From contig DAICZV010000031.1 in NCBI GenBank assembly GCA_027310975.1, positions 1-7,565 on the forward strand: 7,565 nucleotides of DNA. The letters are read 5' to 3'. Numbering within the stretch: position 1 is the stretch's first letter; every line of letters begins with the position of its first letter. The translations under genes were made by a program, and so were the position numbers. Shown piece by piece: positions 6,508 through 7,565 of the stretch. The notes under the pieces were generated by a model. It saw only the letters and a list, made by a program, of their open reading frames with translations. It was not told where the DNA came from and did no database searches. Origin of the DNA: a bacterium. Its GTDB lineage: Bacteria; Patescibacteriota; Minisyncoccia; UBA6257; GWB1-50-10.

Positions 6508-6543
6508 TTCGTACGGCATTTTTACAATGATATAATAAAAGTA
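6508..6543 (+). promoter_or_regulatory. Extended -10 promoter of the DoxX-family gene, leaderless
   Basis: TGATATAAT (6528-6536) is a perfect extended -10 element. Six bases separate it from the ATG at 6543, so the expected transcription start is the A of the start codon and the mRNA should be leaderless. With a 17-base spacer the -35 would be TTCGTA (6508-6513), a weak match that extended -10 promoters tolerate. It lies inside the start of scpA. The -10 overlaps the -10 of the opposing scpA promoter by two bases. Confidence 0.72.
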
Positions 6544-6555
6544 TGGATTTGGCAT
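6519..6555 (-). promoter_or_regulatory. Promoter of the scpA-scpB-carboxypeptidase operon
   Basis: On the minus strand, ATGCCA (6550-6555; 4 of 6 bases of TTGACA) is followed after exactly 17 bases by TATCAT (6527-6532; 5 of 6 bases of TATAAT). Seven bases later is the ATG at 6519, so a transcript starting there would be leaderless. The -35 lies within the coding region of the divergent DoxX gene. The two -10 boxes share bases 6531-6532, so RNA polymerase cannot occupy both promoters at once. Confidence 0.6.
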
Positions 6556-6908
6556 CCGACCCACAAAAACTCTCCCCCGTTCTTTTACTCCGTATCGGCC
6601 TCGGCCTCGTCTTCATCTACGCCGGCTCCCACGCCATCGCCGACCCCGGCACCTGGACGGGTTTCGTGCCCGGCTGGCTCGGCAACCTGATAAATCCCGT
6701 CACCTTCGTTTATATCCACGGGGCTTTTGAACTGGCCTTGGGATTAGGCATCATCATCGGATTTTTCCTGCCCATCCTTTCGTTTCTCGCTTTTCTGGAC
6801 TTCCTCGCCATTATCGTCTTTTTCGGCGTGGACGACGTCACCTTCCGCGACTTCGGACTTTTAATGTCCGCCCTCGCGCTCTTCATCTTCACAAGAAAAG
6901 AAAAATAA
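6543..6908 (+). CDS. DoxX-family small integral membrane protein
   Basis: This 121-residue protein has about four transmembrane segments (roughly 12-30, 53-74, 77-95, 103-117). Its first part, LLLRIGLGLVFIYAGSHAIADPGTW (14-38), has the DoxX pattern of a helix reading RxxLGxxFxxAG followed by a short DPxxW loop. FELALGLGIIIG (62-73) matches the second helix. DoxX proteins are membrane proteins of mostly undefined role, linked in some bacteria to redox or thiol stress. No cofactor-binding residue or cysteine is visible here. It is the only plus-strand gene in the window. The ATG at 6543 sits directly at the predicted transcription start, so translation would be leaderless. A hairpin directly after the stop codon separates it from the convergent lipoprotein gene. 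Confidence 0.8.
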   Translation: MDLASDPQKLSPVLLLRIGLGLVFIYAGSHAIADPGTWTGFVPGWLGNLINPVTFVYIHGAFELALGLGIIIGFFLPILSFLAFLDFLAIIVFFGVDDVTFRDFGLLMSALALFIFTRKEK

Positions 6909-6934
6909 AAATGGCCACCATTTGGTGACCATTT
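6909..6934. terminator. Hairpin terminator between convergent genes
   Basis: AAATGG (6909-6914) pairs with CCATTT (6929-6934), and CACC (6916-6919) pairs with GGTG (6924-6927), with one C-A mismatch between the blocks and an ATTT loop. On the minus strand the stem runs into TTTTTATTTTT, a good U-tract, so it is a convincing intrinsic terminator for the lipoprotein gene, whose stop is 15 bases upstream. On the plus strand only TTT and a mixed T-rich stretch follow, so termination of the DoxX transcript would be weaker. Confidence 0.75.
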
Positions 6935-6948
6935 GCCTCATTCATTCC

Positions 6949-7380
6949 TTATTGTAGCGGTACTGATTCGTCCACTACTTTAGCGCCTATAAACGACGTG
7001 TCGGCCGGGGTTGCAAGAATACCAACAACGATCGTCCTTGGTCCACCCATGGACGAACTGGCAGGCATTATCTCGTTGACTGGAACTTGGTAGAAGCAAA
7101 CCTTCGCGCCGACCTTGAACATGTCAGGATTGGTCATTATCAACCCCTCCTGAAATACGAACACGTCGGTTGATTGATATTCGCCCCCCTTGTTTCTCAG
7201 TACGGTTATCTTAGCGACCTTCGTTTTCTCGAAGCACGTTATGCCGTGAGTAACAGTGCCGACATATATCGTAGTTATCTTCTCAAAATTCAATTTCTGC
7301 CCCACGTTAGCATTTTCACTATCACAGCCAGCGATCGTAAATATAACCGCTAGCACAATGGCTAAGCTGATCTTTCTCAC
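6949..7380 (-). CDS. Small predicted lipoprotein of unknown function
   Basis: I do not recognise this 143-residue protein. MRKISLAIVLAVIFTIAGC is a lipoprotein signal peptide: positive start, hydrophobic core, lipobox IAGC with Cys19 as the lipidation site. The mature part is about 125 residues, soluble and apparently beta-rich. It has two cysteines (Cys49 in GITCF, Cys95 in AKVCFYQ) that could form a disulfide outside the membrane. The start is GTG at 7380, supported by AGGGAGG five bases upstream. The gene differs from its neighbours: it is visibly AT-richer, has a consensus promoter with a leader of about 65 bases and a strong ribosome site, and lies just downstream of an insertion-sequence end. 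These traits suggest recent acquisition or separate regulation. Confidence 0.75.
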   Translation of the reverse strand: MRKISLAIVLAVIFTIAGCDSENANVGQKLNFEKITTIYVGTVTHGITCFEKTKVAKITVLRNKGGEYQSTDVFVFQEGLIMTNPDMFKVGAKVCFYQVPVNEIMPASSSMGGPRTIVVGILATPADTSFIGAKVVDESVPLQ

Positions 7381-7385
7381 AACTA

Positions 7386-7392
7386 CCTCCCT
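7386..7392 (-). promoter_or_regulatory. Strong Shine-Dalgarno site of the lipoprotein gene
   Basis: AGGGAGG on the minus strand ends five bases before the GTG at 7378-7380. It fixes the start codon and the signal peptide. It is the only strong, correctly spaced ribosome site in the window. Confidence 0.85.
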
Positions 7393-7425
7393 TATTTTTG
7401 TGACAAAAAACTTTTCAACCTCCCA

Positions 7426-7443
7426 AAATCAGTCCCCTGATCT
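7426..7443 (-). promoter_or_regulatory. 5'-end hairpin in the lipoprotein mRNA leader
   Basis: On the minus strand AGATCAG (7443-7437) pairs with CTGATTT (7432-7426), with one G-U pair, around a GGGA loop that fits the stable GNRA type. The predicted transcription start near 7446 puts this hairpin within a few bases of the 5' end. Such hairpins can protect mRNA from 5'-end-dependent decay. The role is inferred. Confidence 0.45.
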
Positions 7444-7452
7444 TGTACCTAA

Positions 7453-7481
7453 ATTATACTACTATTCACCCAAAAAGTCAA
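7453..7481 (-). promoter_or_regulatory. Consensus promoter of the lipoprotein gene at an IS end
   Basis: TTGACT (7476-7481) and TATAAT (7453-7458) are separated by exactly 17 bases on the minus strand, 11 of 12 consensus bases in all. The expected transcription start near 7446 leaves about 65 bases before the GTG. The -35 box begins 17 bases after the transposase stop codon, where the terminal repeat of the insertion sequence would be expected. The promoter may therefore be partly or wholly supplied by the element. Confidence 0.85.
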
Positions 7482-7498
7482 CCATTAGAAAGGCGAAT

Positions 7499-7565
7499 TC
7501 AACCTTCAAGTGCGACACCAAAGACTTCATAAGGGGTTCTCCAGCCGAGGCGTTTCCTGGGCCGG
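7499..7565 (-). CDS. IS30-family transposase, C-terminal end (cut by window edge)
   Basis: The minus-strand frame entering at 7564 reads RPRKRLGWRTPYEVF followed by GVALEG and a TGA stop at 7499-7501. NRPRKxLGxxTPxEVF is the characteristic C-terminal end of IS30-family DDE transposases, which cut and paste their element using a DDE-type catalytic domain. Only 21 codons are inside the window, so the catalytic residues and completeness cannot be judged. The element's outer end should lie in about the next 20-60 bases to the left, but its terminal repeat cannot be defined without the partner repeat outside the window. Confidence 0.8.
   Translation of the reverse strand, partial: RPRKRLGWRTPYEVFGVALEG

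Noticed and set aside
6503..6616. N-terminal extension of ScpA from an ATG at 6616
   Set aside because: It overlaps the DoxX gene antisense, crosses the scpA promoter, and has no similarity to the ScpA N-terminus.
7444..7464. Operator-like GTACCTAAATTATACTAC overlapping the lipoprotein -10 box
   Set aside because: Only scattered identity to the palindrome at 447-464, and mostly explained by the TATAAT box itself.

Overview
The window looks like a piece of a small bacterial genome, most likely a Patescibacteria/CPR lineage such as a Parcubacterium. This is an inference. It rests on compact, mostly co-directional genes with 4-base ATGA overlaps, a near absence of Shine-Dalgarno sites, promoters placed so close to start codons that transcripts would be leaderless or nearly so, and divergent versions of universal cell-wall proteins. 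No tRNA, rRNA or CRISPR array is visible.

Layout, right to left, because nearly everything is on the minus strand. At the right edge (7499-7565) is the last 21 codons of an IS30-type transposase. A textbook promoter (7453-7481) follows it almost immediately. It drives an AT-richer gene for a small lipoprotein (6949-7380), which has the only strong Shine-Dalgarno site in the window. A hairpin terminator (6909-6934) lies between this gene and the convergent plus-strand gene for a DoxX-family membrane protein (6543-6908). That gene and scpA are divergent. Their -10 boxes overlap in a 23-base gap, and both appear to give leaderless transcripts.

The main block is scpA - scpB - D,D-carboxypeptidase - (79-base palindrome) - mraY - amidohydrolase - ftsW (5807 down to 549). 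It joins chromosome condensation (the kleisin ScpA and its partner ScpB) to peptidoglycan synthesis: MraY makes lipid I, FtsW polymerises lipid II, and the carboxypeptidase trims peptide stems. In classical dcw clusters murD lies between mraY and ftsW. Here that slot holds a D-aminoacylase-type amidohydrolase whose metal-binding HxH motif and active-site Cys are replaced. scpA has an apparent one-base deletion just after its ATG.

At the left end is a TrpR/YerC-like regulator (7-417). A perfect 18-base palindrome lies in its promoter, and a near copy overlaps its stop codon at the window edge. The half-sites resemble the E. coli Trp repressor operator. This suggests autoregulation plus control of a further gene outside the window.
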